Source: Burhinus oedicnemus (Eukaryota; Chordata; Aves; Charadriiformes; Burhinidae). From it: a stretch of 64,000 nt of DNA. A program made the translations under genes and the position numbers. Positions 60,149-64,000 of the stretch are shown piece after piece. The stretch covers positions 244,958-308,957 of the forward strand of contig VFFE01006809.1 in the NCBI GenBank assembly GCA_008921705.1. Direction: 5' to 3'. Numbering within the stretch: the stretch's first letter is position 1; every line of letters starts with the position of its first letter. The notes under the pieces are model-generated. The model was not told where the DNA came from. It saw only the letters and a program-made list of their open reading frames with translations, and did not search any database.

Positions 60149-61870
60149 ACAACATAAGATGAAAAATGTGGAGATAACAGTTGGGGAGACTGCAATGTAC
60201 CCATGAAATCAATGTATTACCTGTATTTCAGCTAAGTTAGATACAGAATGTTTCATATGTAGAGGTGACCTTTAGCTAAATGCTTGCCACACTTCTGGTG
60301 CTTTACAGAGAATTGATAGTAACACTTAATTAGACTTCTAAAGTTCATGGTAAAATATTGAGTGCTCTGCTGTATATGTTAGCTTTAGAAACCAGACTTG
60401 CAATAATCATTCAGCAAATGCATCTGTTCACCATCAATATTTTTCTATCACATTCTGATTTGTTAATTAGTGGGATTGACTAGTAGAAGAGACAATATGT
60501 TTATATTGTTTTCCCTGAGGGCTACTTATCATCCCTTGATGACCATGTCAAACTCCCATTGGTTTTTGTGATAGCTATTTCCTATCCAAGAGTGTAATTT
60601 AGCCCAGGGAATTTATCAGCTACAAAATAGACTTTAGTAGCTCAGAAGAGGCAATAACACCATATTTTAACTCATCCCACCGTCATTATGCTTGATGAGA
60701 TATTTCTAAGTCTGTCACTAAGGGAAACGTCATTAAAACTGAAAGGCTCCAGATGTTTGTAGCTACTCTGTAAGATGACTTCAAAAAATCAAAACAGTCT
60801 ATGCATTATGGGATGAAATTCAACAAAATTCTTAGTGAGCCCAAAGACATTTTGTGTTTTTTCCCAACATAATTTGTCTGTGAAGAAATCTCACTGCTTC
60901 TTCCTTTATCAAAAAGGAGCCTATGGCTCAGACTGTGGAGCAGGAAATGACACGGCCCAGCCATTCCCCTTAACGGCATCTGGCTGAAGTTGCTGCAAGC
61001 TCTGAGCAAAGACAGTTGGAAAGACTGAAGCCAAACTTCTGGTCTTGCAGGTAACAAAAAGTAGAGAGCGATTTGGATATACTGCTGAGACATAATGAAC
61101 ACAAAGACAAAAAGACTTCTGGAGAAGTGTTAGTAAGCTGCCTGGACAGTAGAAATGTATAAAAAATAAAGTGGATTCTCTATCAAATCGTACTGAGAGT
61201 GAGAATAATTAGAGTTAAAATACCTGGTCTCTGTGAGAAAGCCAGCCTTATTGGCTTCTTGGAGGGATGAGTTCCAAAGTACCCTGGAGCCGGAAAATCC
61301 TCTACAGCTCAAAAGAGCATATGTGGTTAAAAGAAGGTGAGCAAGGTACAAGAACAGTTGCGTTAGTGTAACAGATATCTGTGACACATAGTAAACAAAG
61401 ACACAGGTAGGAAAATCTGTACAGTTCATAACCAAGAGTCCCAGAAGGACTTGTTTCATCTTATTTTTTATGACCAAGAGCAAGATAATATGGAGAACAT
61501 TTTAAGGAAGCTTTTGAAGGAAAAAAGAAAGCAACAAGGTTTATCCAAGCTAAATCTGGGATGAATCATTCAGTATAAAGAGCATTTTACTATACCTAAA
61601 TCGTTAGAGCAGATTAAGAAAATTGAGAGTGTACAAATGATATAGTCATTAGTGAATGGTTAAATAATGTTCAAGAGCCACCTAAGACAAATTAGTCACG
61701 CTTGGCTGCTCAGCATCTGCAACAGCAATTAGAAGTTTGGTCAAAAAAACCTTGAACTACTTTCTTTCAGAAGTGTTAGTTACGTCTTTCATGGATGTTT
61801 CACCTCGAAGCTCGTGGTGTAAGTGAGGGCCAAAGAGGTCTTTATGTTTTTTCTACCCTACACATCTAAA
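60149..61870. other. Intergenic DNA, nothing recognised
   Basis: No exon or repeat was recognised. Frames of 98 and 117 codons on the minus strand have no similarity to a known family. Confidence 0.6.
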
Positions 61871-63030
61871 ATCATAGAACAGTTGAGCTGAAAAGACACC
61901 TCTGGAGATTGCCTAGCACAAACCCCTGCTCAAAGCAGGGTCAGCTAAGGCTGGTTTCCCAGAGTCTTTGTCTAGTTGGCTTTTGAATATCTTCAAAGAT
62001 GGACACTCTACAACCTCTGTGGGCAGCCTGTGCCAGTGTTTGACCACACTCACCATGAAACAGTTTGGTCTTACACTTAAGTGGTATTTCCTATATTTCA
62101 ATTTGTTCTCACCACATCTTGTCCTGTCACTAGGTGTTACTGAGAAGAGTTTGTCTCCATCTTTTTTTCTCCCCCCATGCCAGGTACTTCTACATATTGA
62201 CAGGATTCCCCTTCAGTTTTCTCTTTAGGCTGATCAGTTATAGCTTTCTCAGCCTCTCCTCATATGTCAGATTCTCCACACCCTCAGACATCTTCACGGC
62301 TCTTTGCTGGTCTCACTACAGTATGTCCATCTCTCTTGTACTGGGGAGCCCAGCACTGGACACAGCACTGCAGATGGGTCTGACCTCCCCTGACGTACTG
62401 GCGCCCCTCTGCCTAATTCAGCCCAGGAGACGGTTGACCTACTTTGCTACAAGGGTCCATTGCTGGCTCATGTTCAACCTGGTGTCCATCAGGACCCACC
62501 AGTCCTTCTCGGCAAAGCTGCTTTCCAGCTGTTAACCTCAGATTGCCCTGGCGCCTGGTGTTATTTCTCACTGGGGGTAGGACTTGAAATTTCCCTTTCT
62601 TGGACTTAATGAAGTTCCTCTTGGCCCAATACTCCAGCCTGTAAGGTCTCTTTGAAGGGCAGCACAACCCTCTGGTACATGAGCCACTGGTCCCAGTTTT
62701 GTATTGCCTACAGACTTGCTGAGCGTACAGCCTGTCCCATCATCCAAATCTGTAATGAAGATGTTAGGCAGTGTTGACCTGAGTATGGACCCCTGGGGTA
62801 CACTGCTAGTGACTGCTCTCCAGCTGGGCTTTGTGCTGCTGATCACATCCCTTTGAGTCCTGGAGTTCAGTCAATTTTCAATCCACCTCACTGTTCACTT
62901 ATGTAGTCCTTACTTCATTGGTTTGTCTATGAGAATGTTATAGGAGACACGGTTGAAAGACTTGCTAAACTCAAGGTAAACAACATCCCTTGTTCTCTCA
63001 TTGTCCATTGAGTCAGCCAGTTCAGACACC
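61871..63030 (-). mobile_element. CR1 LINE, about 1.15 kb, degraded
   Basis: The 3' end is at 61871 (AAATCATAGAACAGTTGAGC). Minus-strand remnants include the reverse-transcriptase part [20 protein letters not shown] near 62750, with degraded SKAFDTVS-type sequence near 62950, and the tail HWHRLPTEVVECPSLKIFK. Stops and shifts break the frame. The left edge near 63030 is approximate. Confidence 0.93.
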
Positions 63031-64000
63031 TGAATTATTTCTTTTTCCTCTGCAAAATACTGACTCTTTCTAATTGACAATTAAATGGACTGGGAATTGC
63101 AGTCAGATTTATATGTTCTCGGTTCCATTCCCATAGATGCTACTGTCAGAAAGAAATTTGATTTTGAGAAAGGCCACATTACCTCCCACTGAAAACTGAC
63201 AGTAAAAGTAATGCTGCTCGCCTAATTGTAGGTGTCTAAAGATGAGCCTTTAGTGTATGCTAGTCATATATTTTCCCTGTTACATGGAAAGATTAAGCGC
63301 AAAACGTCTCTGGGTGGTAGCTTTTCCTGTCCTGGTGTAATTGTCTAAGGTGGGAGGATGAATTTCCTCTTGGAAGTAGTTGTCTCTTTACATTGACTAC
63401 CTATGGAGTCCAAATGAAATGACACCTATAGCTTTTATAGAGATAAGTGAAATTATCCTCTGCCTTACATGAAAAATGCTTTAATCATGTCTACATCCTT
63501 AATGCTTTACTGATGCAGAACACCACCATGCTGTACCCATAGCCAGGGCAAATAGGGAGAAAGGGATAAAGTGTCAGTTTGTCCAGACTTAATCCCAACC
63601 ATTGGCATGGACTTCTGGTCTTATAAAGGAACCGTTTTCATCCAAGACTGGCAGTGTGGGAATGATCCCTCCACTTATACCTCTGCCCACCCCTCTGCAG
63701 TGCATGGGAACGTAACAGCAGCAAAATGTCTCCTTGCAGGGCTGACTAGCAGCACCTACAGCAGGGATGCTGGCAATGAAAGTACAAGTGGCACCCTAAA
63801 AATGCTTCTTTGTTGTCAGAGGGACATCAGACAGCCTTCAACAGAGATGCTCTCTGTATGTTTGGATTCTTATCTGCTTATTTTACAGCTCCTTTTCTCC
63901 TCTGTCTACAGCAGTCTTACTAAGACCTCGAACCAGGACACAGGGCCACCTCATCATAAACACGATCTTCTTCTGTGCAGCACAATTGCACCAATTGCGG
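63031..64000. other. Intergenic DNA, nothing recognised
   Basis: Non-repetitive sequence to the end of the window, with no exon or repeat recognised. Confidence 0.6.

Noticed and set aside
34634..64000. Possible GRM5 3' exons upstream of CTSC
   Set aside because: No receptor-like coding sequence was recognised. The gene probably lies beyond the window.

Overview
The window is vertebrate nuclear DNA, most likely from a bird. The main evidence is at least ten CR1 (chicken repeat 1) LINE fragments and one split gene with GT-AG introns that encodes cathepsin C. Crocodilians and turtles also carry CR1, so the call of bird is an inference. The species cannot be named. There is no prokaryotic-style gene organisation: most open reading frames are chance frames or pieces of CR1.

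The one confident gene is CTSC (cathepsin C, dipeptidyl peptidase I) on the minus strand, from the start codon at 33,842 to the stop at 14,574. All seven coding exons were found, with canonical splice sites and consistent phases (intron phases 1, 0, 2, 2, 1, 1). They join into 1,386 bases, giving 461 residues. The protein has a signal peptide, exclusion domain, activation peptide and papain-type heavy and light chains, with the catalytic residues Cys256, His403 and Asn425 present. The gene starts in a CpG island (about 33,440-34,080) and ends with a poly(A) signal at 13,960-13,965. Inside intron 2 there is a good candidate for an alternative terminal exon (about 22,830-23,043). It would end the protein after exon 2 with a 22-residue tail, and it is the most interesting new observation here.

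Layout: 1-2,090 is a long, decayed CR1. 2,091-13,939 is gene-free DNA downstream of CTSC, with a small CpG-rich patch near 9.4-9.7 kb and a CR1 tail at 11.15 kb. 13,940-33,842 is CTSC with CR1 copies in introns 1 and 2. 34,159-34,633 is a minisatellite just upstream of the promoter, with units of about 19 bp and a 76-bp higher-order period. 34,634-64,000 is gene-free DNA with further CR1 copies at 36.8, 46.3, 47.2, 60.0 and 61.9 kb, two short palindromes and one unclassified repeat-like block near 57.1-57.8 kb. In mammals CTSC lies between RAB38 and GRM5. If that order holds here, the low-coordinate side faces RAB38 and the high side faces GRM5, but no exon of either was recognised.

No previously undescribed multi-gene system is visible. 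The observations worth following are local: the alternative exon, the promoter-proximal minisatellite, an extra glycosylation site, the palindromes and the unclassified block.
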